Positions 1 through 9,185 are shown, numbered from the stretch's first letter. The stretch: DNA of 64,000 nt from Spirochaetales bacterium (GCA_018399255.1 JAGYPA010000007.1:39293-103292), one strand, 5' to 3'. The notes: generated from the letters alone by a model not told the origin. Translations and numbers: made by a program.

Positions 1-199
1 GAAGCAGCAGTACGAACCCCACCTCAAGCGCAAGCAGCAGCAAATGTCTCAGCAGACGGGTCGTCAGGTAAACCTCCAGGCCGAACAGGATCCGGACTTC
101 ATAAAGTTCCTCGAGTCAAACTATCAGCACCTGGAAGAGAGTTTCCAGGAGGGTGTTGAAGAGATCCGCAAGAACCTCAGGGAAATTATCAATGCCTGA
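1..199 (+). CDS. C-terminal end of an unknown protein (5' truncated)
   Basis: The reading frame enters from the window edge (first full codon at 2) and stops with TGA at 197-199, giving about 65 residues. The visible part is highly charged and Gln/Glu/Lys-rich and probably forms an amphipathic helix or coiled coil; it ends ...IRKNLREIINA. No catalytic motif is visible and I do not recognise the family. A short direct repeat (ATGCCTGAGAAA, twice) straddles the stop codon. The 150 nt that follow hold the promoter of the next operon. Confidence 0.6.
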   Translation, partial: KQQYEPHLKRKQQQMSQQTGRQVNLQAEQDPDFIKFLESNYQHLEESFQEGVEEIRKNLREIINA

Positions 200-264
200 G
201 AAAATGCCTGAGAAAATGTAACATTTCAACTTGAAAAAAAAGTAAAAAAAAGTTTTCCCAGCTC

Positions 265-293
265 TTGACAGACTGCTCCAACTGTTTTATATT
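265..293 (+). promoter_or_regulatory. sigma-70-type promoter of the ABC exporter operon
   Basis: A perfect -35 (TTGACA, 265-270) is followed by a 17-nt spacer and TATATT (288-293). It lies 56 nt upstream of the ATG of the ABC ATPase, and a palindrome sits right at the expected start of transcription. Seen in sequence; activity is inferred. Confidence 0.8.
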
Positions 294-294
294 C

Positions 295-322
295 CTAGTG
301 TATTAGTTGATTAGGACACTAG
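295..322 (+). promoter_or_regulatory. inverted repeat, probable operator for the YtrA-like regulator
   Basis: CTAGTGT (295-301) and ACACTAG (316-322) form perfect 7-bp arms around 14 nt, starting one base after the -10 box. A GntR/YtrA-type repressor is encoded at the end of the same operon, so autoregulation by blocking the promoter is the simplest reading. The binding itself is inferred. Confidence 0.65.
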
Positions 323-348
323 TAGGATAAAACAAAAAGGAGCAGCAT

Positions 349-1254
349 ATGATTCAGATTCAAGATGCAGCATTTCACTACAGCAAAGCCCGTCTATTTG
401 AAGGCCTCACCCTCTCCATCCCCGGCGGAAACATCTACGGCCTGCTGGGCATGAACGGAGCAGGTAAAACAACCCTGCTTAAAATCCTCTCCGGCCAGAT
501 TTATCTCCAGAAAGGCCAGGCAGAAGTGATGGGACATGATCCCGGAAAGCGGGAAGCCGCCCTGCTGGAGAAAATCTTCTACCTGCCGGAGGAGTTCTAC
601 CTGCCCAATGTTGAGCTGAAAGAGTACCTCAGCCTCAACGCCGCCTTCTATCCCGCCTTCGACCGCGAAGCCTTTGAAGCCTATTCAAAAGCCTTTGGAC
701 TGGACTACAATAAAAAACTCAGCCAGCTCTCATACGGACAGAAGAAAAAATTCCTCCTCTCCTTCGGACTGGCCTCCAACACATCCCTGCTGATACTCGA
801 TGAACCGACAAACGGCCTGGACATCCCCTCAAAAAGCCAGTTTCGACGAACGATAGCCTCAGCAATGCGCGATGACCGGACCTTTATCATCTCTACTCAT
901 CAAGTCCGGGATATGGAAAATCTGATCGACCCGATAATCATCCTTCACGAAGGAAAAGTCGTTTTCAACTCCCCACTGGATGATGTTTCCTCAGCCCTGA
1001 CCCTGACCCTTACCCCATCTGAACCGACAGATGCCGCCTGTCTCTACAAAGAGCAGGTACCTGGAGGCTGGTCCTCGCTGCGGGCCCGCAAGCCGGATGA
1101 TATGGAGACCAACATCGATCTTGAAACCCTGTTCAATGCAGTTATCACCAACCCTGAAGCTGTAAGCGGCCTCGTGCCGCTGCGCACCTCAAAGCAGATA
1201 ACACCAAATCAAACCCGGCCCGGAATCTCGGGCTCCCAAAAAGGAGGCAACTAA
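349..1254 (+). CDS. ABC transporter ATP-binding protein (YtrB-like)
   Basis: A 301-residue nucleotide-binding subunit of an ABC exporter. It has a Walker A (GMNGAGKTT, about residues 34-42), a divergent signature LSYGQ (about 127), a Walker B LLILDEPTNGLD (about 146-157) and an H-loop STHQ. The C-terminal 80 residues are a low-similarity extension. The start is ATG with AAGGAG 8 nt upstream. The stop overlaps the permease start by one base (TAATG). Together with the permease and a GntR/YtrA-type regulator this matches the ytr-type exporters that respond to envelope stress in Firmicutes; the substrate is unknown. Confidence 0.9.
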   Translation: MIQIQDAAFHYSKARLFEGLTLSIPGGNIYGLLGMNGAGKTTLLKILSGQIYLQKGQAEVMGHDPGKREAALLEKIFYLPEEFYLPNVELKEYLSLNAAFYPAFDREAFEAYSKAFGLDYNKKLSQLSYGQKKKFLLSFGLASNTSLLILDEPTNGLDIPSKSQFRRTIASAMRDDRTFIISTHQVRDMENLIDPIIILHEGKVVFNSPLDDVSSALTLTLTPSEPTDAACLYKEQVPGGWSSLRARKPDDMETNIDLETLFNAVITNPEAVSGLVPLRTSKQITPNQTRPGISGSQKGGN

Positions 1255-2045
1255 TGAGAACCATCAACCTGCTAAGGAAAGACCTGCTAGAGAGCCGAAA
1301 AGCCATGATGATATACGGTCTTACGCTCTTTATCATCATGCTGATTTCCAGCATCCTCACCATACTGACAGAAGGCCCCTATTACTACAATACCAGCAGC
1401 AACTCTTATCTGGATTTCTTCATCAGCTTCCTTTTTCTCGGGGGATTCATTATCGGCAGCATTGCCTTTCGGGATGACATGTACGGAAAATCAACCCAGC
1501 ACAACTGGCTCATGCTGCCCGCTTCCCCGGTGGAAAAACTCGCGGTAAAAATGATTACCGTCCTGATCATATATCCGGTCGCCCTGCTTCTATTCATAAC
1601 AGCATCATCACTCATAGTTGAAGGATTCAACCTTCTCGTCTTCAAAACCAGCTTCCAGGTACTCAACCCTCTCAACCCGTCAATCTGGAAAAGCATCCTT
1701 AACTTTATGGTTGTCGGATCGATATTCCTGATGGGATCCGCCTATTTCCGAAAGGCCGCCTTCATAAAAACCGTCCTGGTTCTTGGACTTATCGGATTCG
1801 GTCTGGGAATGGTAACCATTCTGGCAGGAAGGGTCGTATTCAGCGAATTCTTTACCGGCATGAACTTCAATAACGAACTTTTCATCAGCAACTTTGCCGT
1901 CAGATTTGATTCACCAGACCAATACGTGGAATTCCGAGTATTTGAAACAATCGGAAAGGTTATCTACTGGGCCCTGCTTGCCCCCTTCTGCTGGGTAGTC
2001 AGTTACTTCAGAGTTAGGGAGGTTCAGGCATATGATGCAGTTTAA
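1254..2045 (+). CDS. ABC transporter permease, YtrC/D-like membrane subunit
   Basis: A 263-residue polytopic membrane protein with about six hydrophobic segments (near residues 19-38, 55-72, 98-118, 142-160, 170-195 and 232-250). It begins with the short basic stretch typical of such permeases (MRTINLLRKDLLESRK). It starts one base inside the ATPase stop codon and carries AAGGAGG upstream, so the two are translationally coupled. No recognised substrate signature is visible. It presumably dimerises with the ATPase product to form the exporter. Confidence 0.8.
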   Translation: MRTINLLRKDLLESRKAMMIYGLTLFIIMLISSILTILTEGPYYYNTSSNSYLDFFISFLFLGGFIIGSIAFRDDMYGKSTQHNWLMLPASPVEKLAVKMITVLIIYPVALLLFITASSLIVEGFNLLVFKTSFQVLNPLNPSIWKSILNFMVVGSIFLMGSAYFRKAAFIKTVLVLGLIGFGLGMVTILAGRVVFSEFFTGMNFNNELFISNFAVRFDSPDQYVEFRVFETIGKVIYWALLAPFCWVVSYFRVREVQAYDAV

Positions 2046-2415
2046 AGAACAAAAATCGATATATCTGCAAATTGCGGATCGACTGGAAGAGAATTTTATC
2101 CTGCGGGTGTGGCGCAACAGCGAGCGCCTGCCTGCCATCCGGGAAATTGCGGTACAGATGGAAGTAAACCCGAACACCATCCTGCGTACCTATACGCATC
2201 TGCAGGATAAGGGGATAATTTTCAACAAACGGGGAATCGGCTACTTTGCCGCAGAAGATGCCAGGGAACGCGTGCTGGCAGAAAGGAAAACACTGTTTAT
2301 TGAAAAACAGCTGCCGGATCTGTTCAGGACAATGAGAACCCTGCAGATCCCCCCGGAGGAAATCCTCACCCGCTATGAAAAATCAATCAAGGAGTCTGAA
2401 GATGAAAACAAGTAA
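2032..2415 (+). CDS. GntR family transcriptional regulator, YtrA subfamily
   Basis: A 127-residue protein with an N-terminal winged helix-turn-helix (residues about 8-75, with ERLPAIREIAVQMEVNPNTI being the HTH core) and only a short helical C-terminal dimerisation tail. This is the hallmark of the small YtrA subfamily of GntR. The start overlaps the end of the permease by 14 nt; AGGGAGG lies 9 nt upstream. An alternative ATG is one codon downstream. It is the third gene rather than the first, unlike Bacillus ytr. It probably represses the promoter at 265-293 via the palindrome at 295-322. Confidence 0.88.
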   Translation: MMQFKEQKSIYLQIADRLEENFILRVWRNSERLPAIREIAVQMEVNPNTILRTYTHLQDKGIIFNKRGIGYFAAEDARERVLAERKTLFIEKQLPDLFRTMRTLQIPPEEILTRYEKSIKESEDENK

Positions 2416-2569
2416 CAAACTGCTGATCGGTGCCGTAACTTTTATGGTGGTGCTGGTAATAACCTTTTTGCTGACCGGTAAGGCGGTGCTGGCAAAAGAA
2501 CTCAAAAACAGTGCAGCGCTGACGATGACGGAAACGACAGCTGCAGTTGTCGCCAGTCAGCTGCAGTAG
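2402..2569 (+). CDS. small single-span membrane protein in the exporter operon
   Basis: A 55-residue protein starting at the ATG at 2402, overlapping the regulator by 14 nt and preceded by AAGGAG (2390-2395). One hydrophobic segment (residues about 7-27) is followed by a small polar tail rich in Ala and Thr. A longer frame exists from 2375, but the Shine-Dalgarno supports 2402. The function is unknown; the position suggests an accessory peptide of the exporter or its regulator. Confidence 0.65.
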   Translation: MKTSNKLLIGAVTFMVVLVITFLLTGKAVLAKELKNSAALTMTETTAAVVASQLQ

Positions 2570-2611
2570 TTTAAATGCATTGACAGCGGCCGGCAAGCCA
2601 TTATCAGATAA

Positions 2612-2655
2612 GAAAGCCCGCTGCGGGAAAAAACTCCTGCGGCGGGCTTCTATTT
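2612..2655. terminator. hairpin between convergent genes, likely bidirectional terminator
   Basis: AAGCCCGC (2614-2621) pairs with GCGGGCTT (2642-2649), with a partial inner stem around an A-rich loop. It lies between the 3' ends of the exporter operon and the malic enzyme gene. The T-tract is short on both strands. Confidence 0.6.
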
Positions 2656-2715
2656 GCCTTCAGCTAATCTGCCGGTTTGCCTGCCAATCCGTCAGGCAAA
2701 CTGGTTATCCGGGAT

Positions 2716-4002
2716 TTATTCCCAGTACTTTTTCATCCGCTCACGGAGTCCGGCAGCATAACCGTCCCAATCGGTGATGGGATACTTTGCCAGACCTTCC
2801 TCGCAGGCCGCCTTGGCAACGGCAACCGCTTCCCACTCGATAACTCTCGGATCGAACGGTTTAGGCACAATATAATCCCGCCCGAATGAGAATTCTCTAC
2901 CTCCATAGGCCTTCTTGATGGATTCAGGAACCGGCTGTTTCGCAAGATCTGCAAGTGCCTTTGCTGCGGCCATTTTCATGCCTTCAGAGATTGTTGTAGC
3001 CCGAACATCAAGCGCACCCCTGAAAATAAAAGGAAAACCCAGAACATTGTTAATCTGATTGGGGTAATCACTGCGGCCCGTGGCCATGATTACATCACTC
3101 CGCGTTGCTGTAGCGGTCTCATAGGTGATTTCAGGATTAGGATTGCTCATGGCAAAAACAATGGGATTGTCCGCCATGGAAAGGAGCATTTCAGGAGTAA
3201 CGCAATCTGCGACCGACAGACCGATAAAAGCATCCGCACCGACCAGGGCTTCTGCCAGGGTTCTCGCATCAGTTTCAACAGCCATCTCTTCCTTCTCCGG
3301 AGTCATTCGCTCAGTCCGTCCCTTGAAGATAACTCCCTTGCTGTCGCACATAATAATGTTTTCTTTTTTCACCCCTGCCGCGGCAAACATTTTACCGCAG
3401 GAAACCCCCGCAGCACCTGCTCCGTTGAACACAACCTTCAGATCTTCCATCTTACGGCCGGTAATCTCGGCTGCATTCATGATACCCGCTGTTGATATAA
3501 TAGCCGTCCCATGCTGATCATCATGAAAGATCGGAATATTGCACTCCCTGATCAGCGTCTGTTCTATCTCAAAACATTCCGGGGCCTTGATATCTTCAAG
3601 GTTAACCCCGCCGAATGTAGGCTCCAGCAGCTTAACGATTTCTATCAGCTTCTGGGGGTCTTTGGTATCAACTTCAAGATCAAATACATCGATGTCGGCA
3701 AATCTCTTGAAGAGAACCCCTTTCCCTTCCATAACCGGCTTTGAGGCGAGTGCTCCACGATCACCGAGACCGAGGATTGCTGTTCCGTTGGAAATAACCG
3801 CTACAAGATTTCCCTTTGAGGTATACTTGTAGGCATCTTCAGGATTGTCGGCAATCTCGAGAACCGGCTTAGCAACTCCAGGGGTATAAGCCAGGGAGAG
3901 CTCGTCCGCCGTCTGGCAGGGTTTTGTTGGTACTACTTCAATTTTACCCGGCTTACCGCCCATCGTGTGATACCTGAGTGCTTTCTCTTTCAGTTCATCC
4001 AT
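2716..4002 (-). CDS. NAD(P)-dependent malic enzyme
   Basis: A 428-residue short-form malic enzyme, which oxidatively decarboxylates malate to pyruvate. Visible are the malic motif with the catalytic Tyr (SLAYTPGVAKP, about residue 36), the Lys/Asp region GDRGALASKPVMEGKG (about 80), the metal-site segment FHDDQHGTA (about 160) and the Rossmann motif VFNGAGAAG (about 190). The length matches the bacterial MaeB-short/YtsJ class without the phosphotransacetylase domain. The start has AAGGAG upstream. It follows a malate/L-lactate dehydrogenase gene by 91 nt in an apparent operon led by a DeoR-type regulator. NAD versus NADP preference cannot be read safely. Confidence 0.95.
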   Translation of the reverse strand: MDELKEKALRYHTMGGKPGKIEVVPTKPCQTADELSLAYTPGVAKPVLEIADNPEDAYKYTSKGNLVAVISNGTAILGLGDRGALASKPVMEGKGVLFKRFADIDVFDLEVDTKDPQKLIEIVKLLEPTFGGVNLEDIKAPECFEIEQTLIRECNIPIFHDDQHGTAIISTAGIMNAAEITGRKMEDLKVVFNGAGAAGVSCGKMFAAAGVKKENIIMCDSKGVIFKGRTERMTPEKEEMAVETDARTLAEALVGADAFIGLSVADCVTPEMLLSMADNPIVFAMSNPNPEITYETATATRSDVIMATGRSDYPNQINNVLGFPFIFRGALDVRATTISEGMKMAAAKALADLAKQPVPESIKKAYGGREFSFGRDYIVPKPFDPRVIEWEAVAVAKAACEEGLAKYPITDWDGYAAGLRERMKKYWE

Positions 4003-4093
4003 AATTTTTCTCCTTGCTGTAATAGCTTTTTTTATATATGCGTCACAGGCTGCCTCAAATACATCCGCTGGCGGCTGTCCGGGTATAGCCTGT

Positions 4094-5224
4094 TCAGTCC
4101 TGTTCGAAATCGAAGGTGTAGTCCATTTTCCAGCGGTCTCTCAGTTCGATCATTACTTTCTGCAGAGATGGCGGAACCGGGCACCCATGCTCTTTTCTGT
4201 ACTGCCAGGCTATAAATTCCTTCTCTCCAGCTGTATATATTTTCTCTTCTCCGGGGGCTTTCTGCGAGTTCCTAACATCCCGGCAGATGTTTCCGGCAAT
4301 CCGTTTGAATGTTTCCAGTCCCATAAACCGCTCAGGGTCTATTGCTATGAAAAAGTGTCCGAGAGGATACGGCAGCTTCTTCCCTTCGGCATCAAAACCG
4401 TTAAGGTCTTTCAGGTAGGCGCCGTCCTGAAGGGCTGCTGATAGAATTTCAACAACCATGGCATAGCCGTAGCCTTTGTAGCCGCCGGTCTGTTCTCCGA
4501 TTCCTCCAAGGGGAGCCAAGGCGGCCTTTCCTTTTGTCAGGTCAATAAGCACCTGTTTGGTATCAGTCCGTGTCTGCCCGTCGCTGCCGATTACCCAGCC
4601 TGCTGGCAGGTCTTTTCCAGCCCTTCCGTATACTTCTATTTTGCCTCGTTGGGATACTGATGTGGCACAGTCAAGAATAAATGGAAATTCCTCGTCCGTT
4701 GGTATCCCGAATGTGAGGGGATTGGTTCCCAGCATGTTTTCCACTCCAAAAGTTGGAGCAATTGATGGTCGGGCATTTGTTCCTGTTATACCGATCATCC
4801 CCGCATCGGTAGCCATTGAAGCAAAATATCCGGCTATACCGTAATGGGTTGAGTTTCTTACGGCTACCATGCCCATGCCGTATTCCTTGGCCTTTTCTAT
4901 GGCCAGTTCCATGGCTTTTTTTGATACTACATGGCCCATTCCATTGTTTCCATCCAGCACGGCTGCAGTCTTATCATCCTTGATTATATCAATTTTTGTT
5001 ACCGGATTGAGAATTCCGGCATCAATCCGGTCTATATATATAGGTTTGAGTCTGCCGATTCCGTGCGAATCAATCCCTCGCTTGTCAGAGGTGATGAGGA
5101 CTTCTCCTACGATCTCCGCATCAGCCTCCGGAACACCGGAATGTAGCAGAACGTCTTTCATAAATTTTTCCAAAACTTCAAAATCAACCCAAACACAATC
5201 TTTGTACGCTTCCTCATACGCCAT
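4094..5224 (-). CDS. Ldh family malate/L-lactate dehydrogenase
   Basis: A 376-residue member of the Ldh_2 family (malate, sulfolactate, ureidoglycolate and 2,3-diketogulonate dehydrogenases), NAD(P)-linked and non-Rossmann. Typical segments are SDKRGIDSHGIGRL (catalytic His region, about residues 48-61), GNNGMGHVVSKKAME and RNSTHYGIAGYF. The ATG at 5224 is chosen because AAAGGAGG precedes it; the frame stays open upstream to 5335 but overlaps the regulator gene. With malic enzyme downstream, a malate-oxidising role is the likeliest; the exact 2-hydroxyacid substrate is inferred. Confidence 0.9.
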   Translation of the reverse strand: MAYEEAYKDCVWVDFEVLEKFMKDVLLHSGVPEADAEIVGEVLITSDKRGIDSHGIGRLKPIYIDRIDAGILNPVTKIDIIKDDKTAAVLDGNNGMGHVVSKKAMELAIEKAKEYGMGMVAVRNSTHYGIAGYFASMATDAGMIGITGTNARPSIAPTFGVENMLGTNPLTFGIPTDEEFPFILDCATSVSQRGKIEVYGRAGKDLPAGWVIGSDGQTRTDTKQVLIDLTKGKAALAPLGGIGEQTGGYKGYGYAMVVEILSAALQDGAYLKDLNGFDAEGKKLPYPLGHFFIAIDPERFMGLETFKRIAGNICRDVRNSQKAPGEEKIYTAGEKEFIAWQYRKEHGCPVPPSLQKVMIELRDRWKMDYTFDFEQD

Positions 5225-5303
5225 ATTGTGCCTCCTTTTCAATTCTCTTCCCGGCAATACGCCGGTACGCACTGACTGCAGCTGCAGAACTGGTGCGATT
5301 AGG

Positions 5304-6101
5304 TTATGTTGCAGTGTTCCCTGAGCTCCCGGCAATTATCATTTCGATGCCGGCCTGGTTCAGTTCGTTTTCTGATAATATGTTTTTTGCTCCTTCGTCG
5401 GTTATCAGGTAGTCGATGCGGCGCAGGTCTGCTGTCCGAAAATTGGACACTACTCCTATTTTGCTGCTGTCGGCCACAACAATAATGGTTCCGACGGTCG
5501 CTTCTATCATTTTTCTTGTCATTTCAGCTTCCTGCATTATTGGTGTTGTCAAGCCATAGGTAAGGCTGAATCCATCCACTCCAATAACGGCTTTGTTGGC
5601 ATATATTCTTCCTAATGCCAGCAGGCCGATGTCACCGGTGACAGACTGAGACTTAGTTCTGTAGTTTCCCCCGATAAATATGAGATCAAAATCAGCAGCA
5701 TCCGCTATTCTGGCTGCTCCAATGTTGTTGGTTATTATGGTGATTTTCTTATGTGCCAGAGCACTGATTACAGCCTGGGTGGTTGAGCCGCTGTTTATCA
5801 AGACCATATCCCCGTCCTGTATCAACTCAACGGCAGCGCGAGCTATCTGCTCTTTTTCGTTTTTTCGTATTTGTTCTTTTTGCGAATACAGCGGTTCTAC
5901 CGGCATATTCTGGCGAAGTATGGCCCCCCCGTGAGTTCGCTCAAGAACTCCCCGTTGTTCAAGCAAGTCAAGGTCGCGCCGTATTGTGAGAACAGAAACA
6001 TCAAACATTTCACTCAGTTCGTTGACTCGAACGATACCCTGATGATGAATCATCTCTCTGATGGCTTTCTGCCTGTCTGCCGGTATCAGTCCTGCTGCCA
6101 T
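5304..6101 (-). CDS. DeoR/GlpR family transcriptional regulator
   Basis: A 265-residue DeoR-type regulator. The N-terminal winged helix has the family signature (VRVNELSEMFDVSVLTIRRDLDLLEQRGVLERTHGGA, split over residues about 25-60), and the C-terminal domain is the sugar-phosphate-isomerase-like sensor (INSGSTTQAV, IGVDGFSLTYGLTTP). The family usually responds to a phosphorylated sugar. GAGGA lies about 9 nt before the ATG. It is 79 nt upstream of the malate/lactate dehydrogenase gene on the same strand and probably controls the three-gene unit. The effector is unknown. Confidence 0.92.
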   Translation of the reverse strand: MAAGLIPADRQKAIREMIHHQGIVRVNELSEMFDVSVLTIRRDLDLLEQRGVLERTHGGAILRQNMPVEPLYSQKEQIRKNEKEQIARAAVELIQDGDMVLINSGSTTQAVISALAHKKITIITNNIGAARIADAADFDLIFIGGNYRTKSQSVTGDIGLLALGRIYANKAVIGVDGFSLTYGLTTPIMQEAEMTRKMIEATVGTIIVVADSSKIGVVSNFRTADLRRIDYLITDEGAKNILSENELNQAGIEMIIAGSSGNTAT

Positions 6102-6242
6102 ACGCTATTCCTCATTAATGGATTTAAATTAGAATTATGGTTTTTTATGAATCTTTTTTATCGTTTTTGAATTCCAAGGTCAGAATATATGGTGGGAGTA
6201 GGGTTGTCAAGAGCCAAAACTGATTTTTAACGAACTTTTAAC

Positions 6243-7637
6243 AACATGTCCCGAAAAGAGTGTGGTCCGCACTTTCTGGAAATGGCCTGACCGATACACG
6301 CTATAAGTCATGTTTTTGCTCGGTAAATGATACCCATCTCAACTTTTTTCAAAAACTTTTCTCAAACTTGAATATTTTCCCAACTCTCCGAAGTACATAT
6401 ATATAGAGCATACGCTGAGCTCCTCAGCCGCTCGTATTCCACTACCCCGATCCAGGAGGTCCCCATGAATCATCCCCCCCATTGCCCTAACCCCGATTGC
6501 CCGCTGCACTACCCAGAAGCAGTAGAAAAACTCCGAGAGGAAAATGAGCCCACCTTCCAGAAGTGCGGCACTCGCTCTACCCAAGCATTCGGCATCGTCC
6601 AGCGCTTCCTCTGCACCATCTGCGGCAAGACCTGCAGTGAGCAGACCTTCAGCCTCGACTATTACGCCAAACGCGTTATCGACTACGAGGAACTTGAGCG
6701 GCTCACCCATGCTTCTACCGGCCTCCGTGCAACCGCCCGCCACCTCAACTGCTCCCCTGATACCGTCTCCAACCGCAATATGCGCCTGAGTCGCCAGTTT
6801 ATCGCTGCCAATGCCGAAATCCTCGAAACCCATGAGCTAAAGGAAAATATCGCCCTCGACGGCTTCGAATCCAAAACCCTCAGCAACTATCATCCCAATA
6901 ACATCAACATCGCTGCCGGCTCCGATTCCCAGTTCGTCTATGGAGCCTCCTTTACCCAGCTCAACCGCAAGGGCCGCATGACCAAGGAGCAGAAGGTCAG
7001 AACCAGAAACTAAAAATCAGGAACCCCAGCCCTTCTACAAGCGACAAGGCTGTCAGATCCTTTACCCTCCCAGGTCGACCCGAGCCATCCCGACCGGACA
7101 AAAACTCACCGTCTTCTCGATGAGCATCTTGCCTACCCGGAAGCCTATTGCCCGGTATCCATGCAGGTTACCCATAAGACCAGCTCCAGGACCTGGACCC
7201 GGATGAATCCTGTTTCCGGTCAACTACGTGGACCGGGAAGTTTCAGGATCTCAGGAGCATGGACGCAAGACCGTCTGCATTGCCGAAACGTCAAATACCC
7301 AGCTCGAGCGCATGCACAGCTATCTCTTTTACCATAACTATCTGAAGCAGTTCCGTATTAACGATCCGGTGTCGATGATGACACTATCGCCAATTACCAT
7401 CCAGGCCGGTATTGATGAGCAGGCGGTGAAGCAGGCGACTGCCAATATCTACACCCGCAGGAAGTTCTTCAGCCATGTGCGGACGAAGCTGACCTGGTTT
7501 GAGCAGCTGGTCTGGATGCGCCTGGTGAAGAATCCTGAGGTGCACACGGCAATGTACCTCCCCCGATTCCTTACCTGTTACTGAGTGGAGCAGGGTCGGG
7601 CAGCTCTGCGCCGTCCCTGCTGTCTTCGTGACATGTT
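6243..7637. mobile_element. degenerate insertion sequence (about 1.4 kb) with imperfect terminal repeats
   Basis: The left end (6243-6260, AACATGTCCCGAAAAGAG) and the right end (7620-7637 read on the minus strand, AACATGTCACGAAGACAG) match in about 15 of 18 positions, flanking a broken transposase. The 360 nt between the regulator gene at 6101 and the transposase contains the left end and non-coding IS sequence; I see no other gene there. No clear target-site duplication is visible. The family assignment is uncertain (zinc-ribbon transposase, IS1-like). Confidence 0.65.
6464..7584 (+). pseudogene. IS transposase, frameshifted remnant
   Basis: The first part (6464-7013) encodes a CxxxxC zinc ribbon (CPNPDCPLHY, then CGTRS and CTICGKTC) and a helix-turn-helix (STGLRATARHLNCSPDTVSNRN), as in InsA-like transposase halves. 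The frame is lost near 7013, and about 210 nt follow without a continuous frame. A second in-frame piece (7228-7584) resembles the end of IS1-type InsB (TQLERMHSYLFYHNYLKQFRIND). The DDE catalytic core is not intact. It is most likely inactive. Confidence 0.75.
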
Positions 7638-7685
7638 ATAAAAACTATGGTAATATGGGTCGATAATACTGACAAGGAAGAGCCT

Positions 7686-8180
7686 ATGGGAAAACGAAAA
7701 GACTACATCGGCTGGGACGACTATTTTATGGGAATTGCCCTGCTCTCTGCCCAGCGAAGCAAAGACCCCTCAACGCAGGTTGGAGCATGCATAGTAAATA
7801 CCGATAAAAAAATTGTCGGTGTCGGGTATAACGGATTTCCTAAAGGCTGCGATGATGATGTTCTTCCCTGGGCGCGTGAAGGAAGTTTTCTCGAGACTAA
7901 GTATCCATTTGTCTGTCATGCGGAATTGAATGCGATTCTTAACAGCATATCTCGGGACCTTTCCGGGTGCAGCATCTATGTAGCCCTGTTCCCCTGCAAT
8001 GAGTGCGCCAAGGCAATCATCCAGTCCGGCATCCGCGAAATAATCTACCTCTCTGATAAATACGCAGAAACTGACATAGTAAAAGCTTCTAAAATGATGC
8101 TGGATCAAGCCGGGGTCAGTTACCGGAGAATGGAACCAACTTATAAAAAAATTATTCTTGACCTTGATATCCGGGAGTAA
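7686..8180 (+). CDS. dCMP deaminase family protein
   Basis: A 164-residue zinc-dependent deaminase, probably converting dCMP to dUMP (ComEB/DctD type). The zinc ligands and proton shuttle are His78-Ala-Glu80 (CHAEL) and the PCNEC pair (Cys104 and Cys107). STQVGACIV and [12 protein letters not shown] are typical of dCMP deaminases rather than tRNA or free-cytosine deaminases. The frame opens at 7647, but ATG 7686 has GGAAG upstream and gives the normal family length. It lies 3 nt upstream of a PfkB kinase gene, probably co-transcribed. Confidence 0.93.
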   Translation: MGKRKDYIGWDDYFMGIALLSAQRSKDPSTQVGACIVNTDKKIVGVGYNGFPKGCDDDVLPWAREGSFLETKYPFVCHAELNAILNSISRDLSGCSIYVALFPCNECAKAIIQSGIREIIYLSDKYAETDIVKASKMMLDQAGVSYRRMEPTYKKIILDLDIRE

Positions 8181-8183
8181 CCA

Positions 8184-9104
8184 ATGAAAGATGCATCATA
8201 TTTAGTTGTCTGCCTAAATCCAACATTCCAGAAAACCCTGGTACTTCCAAAACTTCAGGTAAACGAAGTTAACAGAAGTCAGGAATATTACCTTACCCTT
8301 GCCGGAAAAGGGATGAATACCGCACGGATACTCATGCAGCTTGGCTGCCGGGTTAAGCACCTCACCCATCTTGGAGGCAGCCAGAAAGAAATTTTCCTCT
8401 CCATGGTCAATAAAGACGGCATACCCCTGCTGTGGGTCGACTCAGAAAGTGAGATACGCACCTGCACAACCCTCGTTGACATAACAAATCACACAACTAC
8501 CGAAATTGTAGAAGAACCCGAAAGAGTACGTGAGGAAGCACAGAATCAAATCATAGCCGCCTATGAGGGAGCAATGCCTCATTTTGACGCAGTCATTATT
8601 GCTGGAACCAGCGCACCGGGATATGACGAAGAGACCCTGCCGCGAATGGTCAAATCAGCCCGGGAAAAGGATAAGCTCGTAATACTTGACATCAAAGGGA
8701 ACGATCTGCGGAATTCGCTCCCCTTCGGACCATCAATCATTAAACCCAACTTCTCGGAATTCCTGAAAACATTCAAACCAGAGGCAGAACAGGGCGAACA
8801 TGCGATCGCTGCCGAAGAGCATAAATTTGTAACAGAACAAATGCTGGAAATCTATAAAACCTTCAAAACAACAACAGTTATCACTTCGGGAGCCAATCCT
8901 ACCCTTTTTATTGAAGAAGGAAAAATAACATCCCTCCCTGTACATTCAATAGTCCCGGTAAACACCATAGGCTCCGGAGATGCCTTTACAGCTGGATTAG
9001 CTGCAGCTATCGGAGCAGGCAGTACTATTTCCGATGCCGTGAGAAACGGGCAGAAATGCGGAGCAAAAAACGCAGAACTCATAATTCCTGGAACAATCAT
9101 CTGA
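8184..9104 (+). CDS. PfkB family sugar kinase (1-phosphofructokinase/tagatose-6-phosphate kinase-like)
   Basis: A 306-residue ribokinase-fold kinase. It has the N-terminal substrate motif (LAGKGMNTARIL, about residues 39-50) and the C-terminal PfkB signature with the catalytic Asp (NTIGSGDAFTAGLA, about 258-271). The N-terminus (VCLNPTFQKTLVLPKL) is like LacC/FruK, which phosphorylate hexose-phosphates. The substrate is not certain. No PTS gene is nearby. It follows the dCMP deaminase gene by 3 nt and precedes an SDR gene by 81 nt. Confidence 0.85.
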   Translation: MKDASYLVVCLNPTFQKTLVLPKLQVNEVNRSQEYYLTLAGKGMNTARILMQLGCRVKHLTHLGGSQKEIFLSMVNKDGIPLLWVDSESEIRTCTTLVDITNHTTTEIVEEPERVREEAQNQIIAAYEGAMPHFDAVIIAGTSAPGYDEETLPRMVKSAREKDKLVILDIKGNDLRNSLPFGPSIIKPNFSEFLKTFKPEAEQGEHAIAAEEHKFVTEQMLEIYKTFKTTTVITSGANPTLFIEEGKITSLPVHSIVPVNTIGSGDAFTAGLAAAIGAGSTISDAVRNGQKCGAKNAELIIPGTII

Positions 9105-9135
9105 AAACACAGGTGGTTGAGGAAATTTCACAATT

Positions 9136-9150
9136 ATTTCATGTTGAAAT
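9136..9150. promoter_or_regulatory. small palindrome upstream of the SDR gene
   Basis: ATTTCA-TGT-TGAAAT is a perfect 6-bp-arm repeat about 36 nt before the SDR start. A similar TTTCA-ACT-TGAAA occurs at about 224-236. It is a possible operator; no bound protein can be named. Confidence 0.3.
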
Positions 9151-9185
9151 ATCCTCTCACCAAGTTGCAATAAAGAGAGAACAAC

